64,000 nt of DNA from Ferrovibrio sp036381655 (GTDB lineage: Bacteria > Pseudomonadota > Alphaproteobacteria > Ferrovibrionales > Ferrovibrionaceae): assembly GCF_036381655.1 (NCBI RefSeq), contig NZ_DASVCJ010000026.1, positions 70,625-134,624 on the forward strand. The letters are read 5' to 3'. The notes under the pieces are model-generated. The model was not told where the DNA came from and did not search any database. It saw only the letters and a list, made by a program, of their open reading frames with translations. The position numbers and the translations under genes were made by a program. Position 1 is the first letter of the stretch. Every line of letters begins with the position of its first letter. This document shows, in pieces, positions 44,703 to 53,230 of this stretch.

Positions 44703-45191
44703 CTAGCGCCGCGTCACTGGCGCGCGGCTCGCCACGCCGCTGCCGGTGGCCGGCGAAACGGTCATGTCGACTTTCGAGCCATAGAGCGTGCTGCGCGTGA
44801 TCAGGATGGACGCCACCCGGTCGCCGGCGCCGGAAAGATAGGTGAGCTGACTGGTTTCGGCGCGGACCACCGCAACTTCGGTCCAGCCATGATTGACCAT
44901 TTCCTGCCGGATGAAGTCGAACATGCTGTCGGCGGAAGAGTTCACCGAATAGGACAGGCGGCCGATCCAGCGGTCGCCCTCGCCCAGAATGATGGTACGG
45001 TTGGCATCCAGCGAATAGCCTTCGGGCAGCGCAATACCGGAAATCTGCGGCGGCGGGCCGCCCCGGTTGGCACTGGAATCGGGCGGCGACGTACTGCCCC
45101 CGCCCAGGATCATGCCGCCTTGGCACCCGGCGAGCGTCAAACTCGCCGTCATCAGCGCCAACTTGACCCAATGGCTCCGCGCACCCCTCAC
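44703..45191 (-). CDS. Predicted outer-membrane or periplasmic lipoprotein
   Basis: I do not recognise the domain. With a GTG start at 45191 (GGGGGAA about 10 bases upstream) the protein is 162 residues. Its signal peptide MRGARSHWVKLALMTASLTLAGC ends in the lipobox L-A-G-C with the lipidated cysteine at 23. A Gly/Ser/Pro linker follows, then a folded part: ISGIALPEGYSLDANRTIILGEGDRWIGRLSYSVN, SMFDFIRQEMVNHGWTEVAVVRAETSQLTYLSGAGDRVASILI, close to the pattern of small secreted regulator-like lipoproteins. A TTG at 45209 is an alternative start. Convergent with the SGNH gene (3 bp apart) and divergent from the SDR. Confidence 0.7.
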   Translation of the reverse strand: MRGARSHWVKLALMTASLTLAGCQGGMILGGGSTSPPDSSANRGGPPPQISGIALPEGYSLDANRTIILGEGDRWIGRLSYSVNSSADSMFDFIRQEMVNHGWTEVAVVRAETSQLTYLSGAGDRVASILITRSTLYGSKVDMTVSPATGSGVASRAPVTRR

Positions 45192-45244
45192 CGGCCTGTC
45201 TTCCCCCAACCCGAAAGCGAATCACTTGAGGGGTTATTTACCAT

Positions 45245-45260
45245 ACTTGTCCGGGCAAGT
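45245..45260. promoter_or_regulatory. Palindrome ahead of the aromatic-acid cluster
   Basis: ACTTGTCC|GGGCAAGT is a 16-bp inverted repeat with one mismatch per arm, in the gap between the divergent lipoprotein and SDR genes, 69 bp before the SDR start. The MarR protein encoded two genes downstream is a candidate ligand, by position only. Confidence 0.45.
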
Positions 45261-45290
45261 CGCCTTAACCTTGTCTCGACCGCCAATTTG

Positions 45291-45304
45291 TTTTAAATTT
45301 AAAA
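45291..45304. promoter_or_regulatory. AT-rich palindrome at the SDR promoter
   Basis: TTTTAAATTTAAAA is a perfect 14-bp palindrome in an AT-rich patch 25 bp before the SDR start. A loose -35 (TTGTCT near 45271) precedes it by promoter distance, so it may be the -10 region, an operator, or both. Confidence 0.35.
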
Positions 45305-45328
45305 TAAATTGCGTGGAGGCTTCTCGGC

Positions 45329-46156
45329 GTGACATCGGCTCCTGCACAGCAAGCGGCACCGCGCCGCGCCGGCGCTTCGGGACTGCATGGCCGCCATGTC
45401 CTGATCACGGGCGCCACGCGCGGTATCGGCTGGGCGATCGCGCAGGCTTGCGCCGCCCAGGGCGCCAGGCTCAGCCTGACGGGCCGCGACGCCGCCCTGC
45501 TGTCGGAGCGGCGCGCCACGCTGGCCGCCGACCACGCCATCTCCTGCGCGGCCTTTGCCGCCGATCTCGCCGATCCGGCGAATGCTTCGGCGATGGTGGC
45601 CGATGCCGTCGCCGCGCATGGCGCGGTCGATGTCCTGGTCAACAATGCCGGCGCGGGCAGCAGCCAGCCCTTCGCCAGGATGACCGCGGAGCATTGGGAC
45701 GATGCAGTGGCGATCAACCTCTCCAGCGTCTTTCATGTCACCCGCGCCGCAATCGCCGGCATGCTGGAGCGGCGCGCCGGCCGGATCGTCAATATCGCCT
45801 CCACGGCCGGATTGACCGGCTATCCGTATATCGCCGCCTACGCCGCCGCCAAGCATGGCGTGGTCGGATTGACGCGCGCCCTGGCGGCGGAATTCGTCGC
45901 CAGCGGCATTGCCGTCAACGCCGTCTGCCCGGGCTATGTCGAGACGGAAATGACCAGGGCCACGATCGACAACATCGTGGCGAGGACCGGCCGCAGCGCC
46001 GAGCAGGCGCGCGCCGAACTGACCAGGCACAATCCGCAGGGCCGGCTGATCCAGCCGGATGAAGTGGCCGACACGGTCCTGTGGCTGGCCGGGACAGCCA
46101 GTCCATCGATCACCGGACAATGCATCGTCGTTGCCGGCGGAGAAATCATGCCATGA
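45329..46156 (+). CDS. SDR family NAD(P)-dependent oxidoreductase (3-hydroxyacyl-CoA dehydrogenase-like)
   Basis: A 275-residue short-chain dehydrogenase, first gene of the aromatic-acid cluster. The motifs are complete: LITGATRGIGWAIAQA, VLVNNAGAGSSQPF, NIASTAGLTG, the YAAAK pair, and NAVCPGYVETEMTRATIDNIV. The ending SITGQCIVVAGGEIMP resembles SDRs that act as 3-hydroxyacyl-CoA dehydrogenases in aromatic and cyclohexane-carboxylate pathways. The start is GTG at 45329 with GGAGG 9 bases upstream. It lies 21 bp before the MarR gene. Oxidation of a hydroxylated ring or chain CoA ester is the expected step; the real substrate is not readable. Confidence 0.88.
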   Translation: MTSAPAQQAAPRRAGASGLHGRHVLITGATRGIGWAIAQACAAQGARLSLTGRDAALLSERRATLAADHAISCAAFAADLADPANASAMVADAVAAHGAVDVLVNNAGAGSSQPFARMTAEHWDDAVAINLSSVFHVTRAAIAGMLERRAGRIVNIASTAGLTGYPYIAAYAAAKHGVVGLTRALAAEFVASGIAVNAVCPGYVETEMTRATIDNIVARTGRSAEQARAELTRHNPQGRLIQPDEVADTVLWLAGTASPSITGQCIVVAGGEIMP

Positions 46157-46177
46157 CGGAAGCGAGGAATTGACCGG

Positions 46178-46696
46178 ATGAGCGAAGCCCGCCCGATGCC
46201 GCAGCCGGCGAACGACCGCGAGACGGCCGTCAGCCGCGACGACAAGCTGGAACTGCGGCTGTGGCTGCGGCTGCTGACCTGCTCGAACCTGATCGAACGC
46301 AACGTGCGTAGCGCCCTGCGCGAGAAGTTCGACACCACCTTGCCCCGCTTCGACCTGCTGGCGCAGCTCGACCGGGCGCCGGACGGCCTGACCATGAGCG
46401 AGCTGTCGGCCCGTATGATGGTCTCGAACGGCAATATCACCGGACTGACGGACCGCCTCGTCGAAGAAGGCCTCGTCAGGCGCACGCCGTCCGCGCGCGA
46501 TCGGCGCAGCAGCCATGTCGGCCTCACCCCGGCCGGCAAGAAGGCCTTCGATGCGATGACGCCCGAGCACGAAGCCTGGATCGACACGATGATGGCCGGC
46601 CTGAGCCGCCAGGAGATGCAGCAGCTCTTCCAGCTGCTTGGCAAGCTCAAGGCCTCGGTACTGGAGAATCTCGGCGACAGGGGAGCTGAGCCGTGA
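46178..46696 (+). CDS. MarR family transcriptional regulator of the aromatic-acid cluster
   Basis: A 172-residue winged-helix repressor with dimerisation helices (ELRLWLRLLTCSNLIERNVRSALREKF), wHTH DLLAQLDRAPDGLTMSELSARMMVSNGNITGLTDRLVEEGLVRR, and the wing TPSARDRRSSHVGLTPAG. An N-terminal charged extension of 22 residues precedes the fold. GAGGAA lies 9 bases before the ATG. The stop overlaps the enoyl-CoA hydratase start (GTGA). A MarR inside its own acyl-CoA catabolic operon usually senses the aromatic-CoA thioester; the palindrome at 45245-45260 is the natural site to test. Confidence 0.9.
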   Translation: MSEARPMPQPANDRETAVSRDDKLELRLWLRLLTCSNLIERNVRSALREKFDTTLPRFDLLAQLDRAPDGLTMSELSARMMVSNGNITGLTDRLVEEGLVRRTPSARDRRSSHVGLTPAGKKAFDAMTPEHEAWIDTMMAGLSRQEMQQLFQLLGKLKASVLENLGDRGAEP

Positions 46697-47517
46697 CGCT
46701 GGCGAAGGATTTCAAGCCGCAGCATTTCGGCTGGGCGGTCGATGGCAAGGTGGCGACGATCACCCTCAATCGGCCCGAGCGCAAAAACCCGCTCACCTTC
46801 GATTCCTATGCCGAGCTGCGCGATACCTTCCGCACACTCGGGGATACCGGCGCGATCAAGGCCGTCGTCCTCACCGGCGCCGGCGGCAACTTCTGCTCTG
46901 GCGGCGACGTGCACGAGATCATCGGCCCGCTGGTGAAGCTGAAAGAGTCCGGCGACATGGCCGGTCTGCTCGCCTTTACCCGCATGACCGGCGATCTCGT
47001 CAAGGCCATGCGCCATTGCCCGCAGCCGATCGTCGCCGCGGTGGACGGCGTCTGCGCTGGCGCGGGCGCGATCCTGGCCATGGCCTCGGACCTGCGCATC
47101 GCCACGCCGCGCGCGAAAACCGCCTTCCTGTTCGTCCGCGTCGGACTGGCCGGCGCCGATATGGGCGCCTGCAACATCCTGCCGCGCATCGTCGGCAGCG
47201 GCCGTGCCGCCGAGTTGCTGTTCACCGGGCGCAGCATGAGCGCCGAGGAAGGCGAGCGCTGGGGCTTCTTCAACCGCCTTGTCGCCCCCGAACAGGTGCT
47301 GAGCGAGGCGCAGGCCCTGGCGAAGGAAATCGCCGATGGGCCGACCTTCGCGCATGGCATCACCAAGACCTGCCTGCATCAGGAATGGTCGATGGATCTC
47401 GACGCCGCCATTGAGGCCGAGGCGCAGGCGCAGGCGATCTGCATGCAGACCGAGGATTTCGCCCGCGCCTACCGCGCCGTCGCCGCGAAGCAGAAGCCGG
47501 TTTTCGAGGGCAACTGA
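46693..47517 (+). CDS. Enoyl-CoA hydratase/isomerase family protein
   Basis: A 274-residue crotonase-fold enzyme. It reads VATITLNRPERKNPLTFDSY at the start, the oxyanion-hole loop GAGGNFCSGGDVHEIIG, then PIVAAVDGVCAGAGAILAMASDLRIATPRAKTAFLFVRVGLAGADMGACNILPRIVG. In typical hydratases the last loop carries a glutamate; here it is GADMGAC, so the acid may be aspartate or chemistry may differ from simple hydration. The start is GTG, coupled to the MarR stop, with GGGGAG 7 bases upstream. It is followed one base later by the acyl-CoA dehydrogenase. Confidence 0.88.
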   Translation: MTLAKDFKPQHFGWAVDGKVATITLNRPERKNPLTFDSYAELRDTFRTLGDTGAIKAVVLTGAGGNFCSGGDVHEIIGPLVKLKESGDMAGLLAFTRMTGDLVKAMRHCPQPIVAAVDGVCAGAGAILAMASDLRIATPRAKTAFLFVRVGLAGADMGACNILPRIVGSGRAAELLFTGRSMSAEEGERWGFFNRLVAPEQVLSEAQALAKEIADGPTFAHGITKTCLHQEWSMDLDAAIEAEAQAQAICMQTEDFARAYRAVAAKQKPVFEGN

Positions 47518-47518
47518 A

Positions 47519-48703
47519 ATGGCCGATCGCAGCTATCTGACCTGGCCGTTTTTCGAGGATCGCCACCGCGAGCTGGCGAAGACTCTCTGGGCCTGGGCCG
47601 GGCAACATGCGGCGCATCACGACGATAGCGAGGACATCGACGGCGTCTGCCGCAATTTCGTCCGCCAGTTGGGCCGGGACGGCATCCTTGGACTGACGGT
47701 GCCCAGGGATGGCGGCGGCACGCATGACAGGCTCGAAGTCCGCTCGCTGGCGCTGGCCCGCGAAATCCTCGCCTATCATAACGGCCTGGCGGATTTCAGC
47801 TTTGTCATGCAGGGGCTCGGCTCCGGCCCGATCAGCCTGTTCGGCACGCCCGAGCAGAAACGGCGCTGGCTGCCGGCCGTGGCGCGCGGCGAGGCAATCG
47901 CCGCCCTGGCGATGTCGGAGCCCGATGCCGGATCGGACGTCGCCAATATCGCCACGACGGCCGTGCCGGACGGCCAGGGCTATCGCCTCAACGGCGCCAA
48001 GACCTGGATTTCCAACGGCGGCATCGCCGATCAATACACCGTCGTGGCGCGGCTCGGCGACGCCCCCGGCGCCAAGGGCCTGGCGGTCTTCGTCGTCGAA
48101 GCCGGCACGCCGGGCCTTTCCGTGCCGGAACGCATCGAGGTGATCGCGCCGCATCCGCTGGGCCGGCTCGAATTCAGGGACTGCGTCATTCCCGCCGCCA
48201 ACCTGATCGGCCGGCCGGGGGACGGCTTCAAGATCGCCATGAGCAATCTCGATGTCTTCCGCTCGACGGTCGGCGCCGCGGCTCTGGGCTTCGCCCGCCG
48301 TGCCCTGGACGAGGCACTCAGGCGCGTGCAGGAACGCAAGGTCTTCGACCGCAAACTTGCCGATTACCAGCTTACGCAGGCCAGGATCGCCGACATGGCC
48401 ACCGAAATCGACGCTTCGGCGCTTTTGATCTACCGCGCCGCCTGGACCAAGGACATGGGCGCCGCCCGCGTCACCCGCGAAGCCTCGATGGCCAAGATGT
48501 ATGCCACCGAAGCGGCGCAGCGCGTGATCGACGCCGCCGTGCAGCTCTGGGGCGGGCTGGGCGTCACCAAAGGCAACATGGTCGAAAGCCTCTATCGCGA
48601 GATACGCGCCCTGCGCATCTATGAGGGCACCACCGAGATCAACAAGCTGGTGATCGCCGGCCAGGCCTACGCGGCATTCGCAGCAGAGGGCCAAACCGGA
48701 TGA
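47519..48703 (+). CDS. Acyl-CoA dehydrogenase
   Basis: A 394-residue FAD-dependent dehydrogenase that introduces an alpha-beta double bond into an acyl-CoA. Signatures are the first ACAD pattern, IAALAMSEPDAGSDVANIAT, the substrate-side KTWISNGGIADQYTVVARLG, and the C-terminal pattern AAVQLWGGLGVTKGNMVESLYREIRALRIYEGTTEINKLVI. The catalytic-base position in the C-terminal helix is glutamate in YEGTTE. The ATG at 47519 follows the hydratase stop by one base; it is the frame's first plausible start, since upstream codons are arginine-rich. It overlaps the flavin reductase by four bases. Electrons would go to ETF. Confidence 0.94.
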   Translation: MADRSYLTWPFFEDRHRELAKTLWAWAGQHAAHHDDSEDIDGVCRNFVRQLGRDGILGLTVPRDGGGTHDRLEVRSLALAREILAYHNGLADFSFVMQGLGSGPISLFGTPEQKRRWLPAVARGEAIAALAMSEPDAGSDVANIATTAVPDGQGYRLNGAKTWISNGGIADQYTVVARLGDAPGAKGLAVFVVEAGTPGLSVPERIEVIAPHPLGRLEFRDCVIPAANLIGRPGDGFKIAMSNLDVFRSTVGAAALGFARRALDEALRRVQERKVFDRKLADYQLTQARIADMATEIDASALLIYRAAWTKDMGAARVTREASMAKMYATEAAQRVIDAAVQLWGGLGVTKGNMVESLYREIRALRIYEGTTEINKLVIAGQAYAAFAAEGQTG

Positions 48704-50178
48704 AGCTGCTCGAGCCGCTGACCATCAATGGCATGACGCTGCCCAACCGGGTGGCGGTGCCGGCGATGGTGACGCGGCTTTCCGGCGAGGACGGCTTCGT
48801 CAACCGGGACATCATCGATCGCTATGTCCGCTATGCCGAGGGCGAAGTCGGCCTGATCGTGGTGGAAGCGACCGCCGTGCACGGCAACAAGTCCGGGCCC
48901 CTGCTGCGGCTGTCGTCGGATGAATTCATTCCCGGCCATCGCGATCTGGTCCGCCGGGTGCACGATGCATCGGCCTCGAAAATCGTGCCGCAGATCATCC
49001 ACTTCCTCAAAGTCGCGCGCTCCGGCTGGCGGCAGACCATCGACACTCTGAGCACGGACGACATCGAGCGCATCATCCAGCAGTTCGGCGCGGCAGCCGC
49101 GCGCGCCCGCGAGGCCGGCTATGACGGCGTCGAGCTGCATTCCGCCCATGCCTATACGCTGGCGTCCTTCCTGTCGCGCCGCAATCCGCGCCGCGACGAA
49201 TATGACGGCCGCATGCTGGAGGGCCGGCTCGCCATGTTCGGCCGCGTCATGCACAGCGTGCGTCGCCAGGTCGGCAATGACTGGCCGGTCGGCGTACGCT
49301 TCCTGGCCGAGGAGGCGATCAAGGAAGGCTATACCGTCGAGGATGCCAAGCTGATCGCCCTGCGCATGGCGCAGCTCGGCGTCGATTACATCTCGCTGTC
49401 GGTCGGCGGCAAATTCGAGGACGCCATCCATCGGCCGGGTCAGCCGCTTTATCCCTATACCGGCTATTCCGGCGACCGCTGCATGCCGGGCGACTGGTAT
49501 CCGCCGCTGCCGCATGCCCATCTTGCGGCAGCCATCAAGCAGTTCATCAATGCCAAGGGCTTCACCCTGCCGGTGATGTCGGTCGGCAAGATCAATGCGC
49601 CGGGCGATGCCGAACATCTGCTGCAGAGCGGACAGGCCGACATGATCGGCATGGCGCGGCAATTGCTCGCCGATCCCGACTGGGTGAAGAAGCTTCGCAC
49701 CGGCCGCAGCGATCAGATCGTTCGCTGCATCTATTGCAATGTCTGCAAGCAGCTCGATGAGAATTTCAGGGAAGTCACCTGCTTCCTCTGGCCGAAGGGA
49801 TTGCGGCAGGCGCCACCGGACGCGGTGGACGGCGCCGGGCCGCGCTGGCCGGAGGGCGGCGCCGGCCTGACGGCGGTATTCGAAAAAGGCCAGGTCAGGC
49901 TGAGCTGGGCGAAAGCCGAAGCCGGCGCCGCACCGATTGCCGGCTACAACGTCTATCGCGCCGAGGATGGCGGCGAAGCGAGAGTCACCGAAGCCGTCAA
50001 AACCACCAAGCATGCCGACCGCACCGTGCTCGGCGGCCTGCGCTATACCTACTATATCCGCGGCCACGATGCCGCCGGACGCGCGACCCCGCCATCCGAA
50101 GCGGTGCGCATCGACCTCCCCTGTCCGAGTGCCGAACCCGCCTCTCTTTCGCCAAAGGTGCACCATGCCCAGCACTGA
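48700..50178 (+). CDS. Old-Yellow-Enzyme-type NADH:flavin oxidoreductase with Fe-S motif and FN3-like tail
   Basis: A 492-residue reductase. Residues 1 to about 340 form the FMN-binding TIM barrel (LPNRVAVPAMVTRLSGEDG; GYDGVELHSAHAYTLASFLS; PVMSVGKINAPGDAEHLL; ADMIGMARQLLADPDW). Then C343, C346, C349 and C361 (RCIYCNVCKQLDENFREVTC) match the spacing of a [4Fe-4S] site in 2,4-dienoyl-CoA reductases. No second flavin domain follows. Instead residues about 390-478 look like a fibronectin type III fold: QVRLSWAKAEAGAAPIAGYNVYRAEDGG and ADRTVLGGLRYTYYIRGHD. It is coupled to the dehydrogenase and overlaps the CoA ligase by 14 bases. Likely reduces a ring or dienoyl-CoA double bond. Confidence 0.87.
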   Translation: MKLLEPLTINGMTLPNRVAVPAMVTRLSGEDGFVNRDIIDRYVRYAEGEVGLIVVEATAVHGNKSGPLLRLSSDEFIPGHRDLVRRVHDASASKIVPQIIHFLKVARSGWRQTIDTLSTDDIERIIQQFGAAAARAREAGYDGVELHSAHAYTLASFLSRRNPRRDEYDGRMLEGRLAMFGRVMHSVRRQVGNDWPVGVRFLAEEAIKEGYTVEDAKLIALRMAQLGVDYISLSVGGKFEDAIHRPGQPLYPYTGYSGDRCMPGDWYPPLPHAHLAAAIKQFINAKGFTLPVMSVGKINAPGDAEHLLQSGQADMIGMARQLLADPDWVKKLRTGRSDQIVRCIYCNVCKQLDENFREVTCFLWPKGLRQAPPDAVDGAGPRWPEGGAGLTAVFEKGQVRLSWAKAEAGAAPIAGYNVYRAEDGGEARVTEAVKTTKHADRTVLGGLRYTYYIRGHDAAGRATPPSEAVRIDLPCPSAEPASLSPKVHHAQH

Positions 50179-51820
50179 GAGATACCGTTTCGAGCCTTCT
50201 GCTCATGTCGACACCTTCGCCCGCGCCCATCTGCCGCCGCAGGATCAATGGCCAAAGATGCTGTGGGACAGCCTGCCGGAATTGCGGGCCTATCCGCGCC
50301 GCATGAACTGCGCGCGCGAATTGCTGGACCGGCAGGCGGCAAAATTCGGCAATCGTCCGGTCATCCACTATAACGACGAGATCTGGACCTATCAGAAGCT
50401 GCTGCAGACGGCGAACCGGATCGCCCATGTGCTGGTCGATGATCTCGGCGTGAAGCCGGGCAACCGCGTGCTGCTGCGGGCGCCGAACAATCCGATGTAT
50501 GTCGCCTGCTGGTTCGCGGTGATGAAGGCCGGCGCCATTGCCGTCGCCACCATGCCGCTCTATCGCTGGCGCGAATTGACCTACATGGCCGACAGGGCCG
50601 AGATCGAGGTCGCGCTGTGCGATTGGCGGCTGCGCGAGGAGATGGAAACCACGCTGCGGGAATCGCGGCACCTCAAACGCTGCGTCTATTTCTGCGGCGA
50701 GGGAGACGGCACGCTGGAAGCCCGCATGGCGGCCAAGCCGGCGGAGTTCGACACCGTCGATACCGCCTGGGATGACGTCTGCCTGATCGCCTTCACCTCC
50801 GGCACGACCGGCCCGGCCAAGGGCTGCATGCATTTTCACCGCGATGTGCTGGTGATCTGCGACACCTTCGGGCGCCACGTGCTGCGGCCTGGCCAGGACG
50901 ATATCTTCACCGGCAGTCCGCCGATTGCCTTCACCTTCGGCCTCGGCGCGCTCGTCACCTTCCCGATGCATGTCGGCGCCTCGACCGTGCTGGTCGAGCA
51001 ATACAATCCGCAGAAGATGCTGGAGACGATCCAGGCCAAAAAGGTGACGGTGCTGTTCACGGCGCCGACCGCCTACCGAACAATGACCGATTTGGTGCCG
51101 GACTACGACATCTCATCCCTGCGCAAATGCGTCTCGGCCGGCGAAAGCCTGCCGCGTCCGACCTGGCAGGGCTGGTACGAAGCGACCGGCATCGGCATCA
51201 TCGACGGCATCGGCTCGACCGAGATGCTGCATATCTTCATTTCGGCGGCAGGCAAGGACATCCGGCCGGGCGCCACCGGCAAGCCGATCCCCGGCTTCCA
51301 AGCGCGCGTGGTCGACGACAGCGGCGAGCCGGTCCCGCCCGGCACGATCGGCAGGCTGGCGGTGCGCGGACCGACGGGGTGCCGATATCTGGACAATCCC
51401 GAGCGCCAGGCCGCCTATGTCCAGGATGGCTGGAACGTTACCGGCGACGCGTATCGATGCGACGAAGACGGCTACTTCTGGTATCAGGCCCGCACCGACG
51501 ACATGATCGTCTCGGCCGGCTACAACATCTCCGGACCCGAAGTGGAAACCGTGCTGATGCTGCATCCTCTGGTGCAGGAATGCGCCGTCGTCGGCGTTCC
51601 GGACGCGCAGCGCGGCCAGCTCGTCAAGGCTTTCGTCGTGCTGCGCGACAAATCCAGGGCCGATGCCGAAACGGCGAAGAGCCTCCAGGATTTCGTGCGT
51701 GCGGAAATCGCACCCTACAAATACCCGCGGGCCATCGAATTCATCGACGCCCTGCCGCGCACCCAGACCGGCAAGGTGCAGCGCTACTTGTTGCGCCAGA
51801 CGGGCTTCGCGGAAAAATAG
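50165..51820 (+). CDS. Aromatic acid-CoA ligase (benzoate/2-aminobenzoate-CoA ligase type)
   Basis: A 551-residue AMP-forming ligase. Motifs are the P-loop FTSGTTGPAKGCMHFHRD, substrate core PPIAFTFGLGALVTFPMHVGASTVL, GIIDGIGSTEMLHIFISA, the hinge-region YFWYQARTDDMIVSAGYNISGPEVE, and C-terminal lysine in LPRTQTGKVQRYLLRQ. The N terminus SAHVDTFARAHLPPQDQWPKMLWDSLPEL resembles, from memory, 2-aminobenzoate-CoA ligases, and the GSTEMLHIFIS block is a benzoate-CoA ligase-family mark. The ATG at 50165 overlaps the reductase gene. It activates the imported acid to its CoA thioester; the specific aromatic acid is not certain. Confidence 0.9.
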   Translation: MPSTERYRFEPSAHVDTFARAHLPPQDQWPKMLWDSLPELRAYPRRMNCARELLDRQAAKFGNRPVIHYNDEIWTYQKLLQTANRIAHVLVDDLGVKPGNRVLLRAPNNPMYVACWFAVMKAGAIAVATMPLYRWRELTYMADRAEIEVALCDWRLREEMETTLRESRHLKRCVYFCGEGDGTLEARMAAKPAEFDTVDTAWDDVCLIAFTSGTTGPAKGCMHFHRDVLVICDTFGRHVLRPGQDDIFTGSPPIAFTFGLGALVTFPMHVGASTVLVEQYNPQKMLETIQAKKVTVLFTAPTAYRTMTDLVPDYDISSLRKCVSAGESLPRPTWQGWYEATGIGIIDGIGSTEMLHIFISAAGKDIRPGATGKPIPGFQARVVDDSGEPVPPGTIGRLAVRGPTGCRYLDNPERQAAYVQDGWNVTGDAYRCDEDGYFWYQARTDDMIVSAGYNISGPEVETVLMLHPLVQECAVVGVPDAQRGQLVKAFVVLRDKSRADAETAKSLQDFVRAEIAPYKYPRAIEFIDALPRTQTGKVQRYLLRQTGFAEK

Positions 51821-52022
51821 ATCGTTGCCGGAGAATTAGTTTGCGATTACAACTTTTCGGCAGGGACGATCACGACGCCAGCCGATTGCTCCCGGCAGCA
51901 GGCCTTGGCTAGAGTGATCAGAGGGAGGCAAAGCCGACACCGGAGACCAACCGACTGCGGCTGCGCCGTTTGGCGTATAAGAAGGCAGGCCGTTCAGGTC
52001 CTGCTTACAGAGGGAGAGAAGC

Positions 52023-53228
52023 ATGAAAGCGTCCAAGTTGCTCCGCATGGCTGGTGCAGCCGCACTGGCTGTTGCGCCCTTCGTCACGGCCTCCTTGCTG
52101 GCAGGGCCGGCGGAAGCGCAGGCCAAGAAGATCAAGATCGGCTTTGTCACCACGCTGTCCGGGCCGAATGCCGCCTACGGCAAGGACATGAAGAACAGCT
52201 TCGAACTGGCCCTCGACCACATGGGCCGCAAGATGAACGGCATCCCGGTCGAGGTCTTCTATGAAGACGACGAGCAGAAGCCGGAGGTCGGCAAGCAGAA
52301 GACGGAAAAGCTGCTGCAGCGCGACCGTGTCGATTTCGTCACCGGGTACATCTGGTCGAACGTGCTGCTCGCCTCCTACAAGCCGGTGGTCGACAGCAAG
52401 ACCTTCCTGATCAGCGCCAATGCCGGTCCGTCGCAGCTGGCCGGGCCGCAATGCAACCCGTATTTCTTCGCCGCCTCCTGGCAGAACGACCAGAATCCGA
52501 TGGGCGTCGGCGAGCTGCTGAACCAGAAGAACGTCAAGAACCTCTACATCGTTGCGCCGAACTACGCCGCCGGCCAGGACATGGCGAATGGCGTGAAGTC
52601 CACCTTCAAGGGCAAGGTGGTCGGCCAGGACATGACCAAATGGCCTGACCAGCTCGACTTCTCCGCCGAGATCTCGAAGATTCGCGCGGCCAAGCCGGAT
52701 GCGGTCTACGTCTTCTACCCCAGCCGCTGGGGCGTGCAGTTCCTCACCCAGTACAGCCAGGCCGGCCTGAAGAAGGAAATCCCGCTCTACTCCGTCTTCA
52801 CCATCGATGCGGTGACGCTAAAGCTGCAGAAGGACCTGGCGCTGGATACCTATTTCGGCCTGTTCTGGGCGCCCGATCTGCCCTATGCGGCCAATACCAG
52901 GTTCGTCAGCGATTACAAGAAGAAGTATAAGGACACGCCGACCTTCTACGGCGCGCAGTCCTACGACGCGGCCAACCTGATCGCTTCGGCGGTTGCGGCG
53001 ACCAAGGGCAACCTGAAGGACAAGGACGGCCTGCGCAAGGCGCTGGAGGCCGCGAAGTTCGATTCCGTGCGCGGCCCGATGAAGTTCGGCCCGAACCACT
53101 TCCCGATCCACGCGATCTACCAGCAGGAAGTCTACAAGGTATCCGACAACGAGTACGACATCCGCACGATCAACAAGATCGTCGACAACCTGCAGGATCC
53201 GCACGCCAAGGACTGCAAGATGCATTGA
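52023..53228 (+). CDS. Periplasmic substrate-binding protein (second Liv-type ABC system)
   Basis: A 401-residue exported receptor of the Peripla_BP_6 family. The signal peptide MKASKLLRMAGAAALAVAPFVTASLLAGPAEA has cleavage near residue 32. The mature start is KKIKIGFVTTLSGPNAAYGKDMKNSFELALDHMGRKMNGIPVEVFYEDDEQKPEVG, followed by DFVTGYIWSNVLLASYKPVVDSKTF and NPYFFAASWQNDQNP. These receptors often bind aromatic carboxylates when encoded beside aromatic-CoA ligases. A strong AGAGGGAGAG Shine-Dalgarno precedes the ATG. The 202-bp gap upstream contains no gene; I see no convincing promoter there. A stem-loop follows its stop. Confidence 0.93.
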   Translation: MKASKLLRMAGAAALAVAPFVTASLLAGPAEAQAKKIKIGFVTTLSGPNAAYGKDMKNSFELALDHMGRKMNGIPVEVFYEDDEQKPEVGKQKTEKLLQRDRVDFVTGYIWSNVLLASYKPVVDSKTFLISANAGPSQLAGPQCNPYFFAASWQNDQNPMGVGELLNQKNVKNLYIVAPNYAAGQDMANGVKSTFKGKVVGQDMTKWPDQLDFSAEISKIRAAKPDAVYVFYPSRWGVQFLTQYSQAGLKKEIPLYSVFTIDAVTLKLQKDLALDTYFGLFWAPDLPYAANTRFVSDYKKKYKDTPTFYGAQSYDAANLIASAVAATKGNLKDKDGLRKALEAAKFDSVRGPMKFGPNHFPIHAIYQQEVYKVSDNEYDIRTINKIVDNLQDPHAKDCKMH

Positions 53229-53230
53229 TC

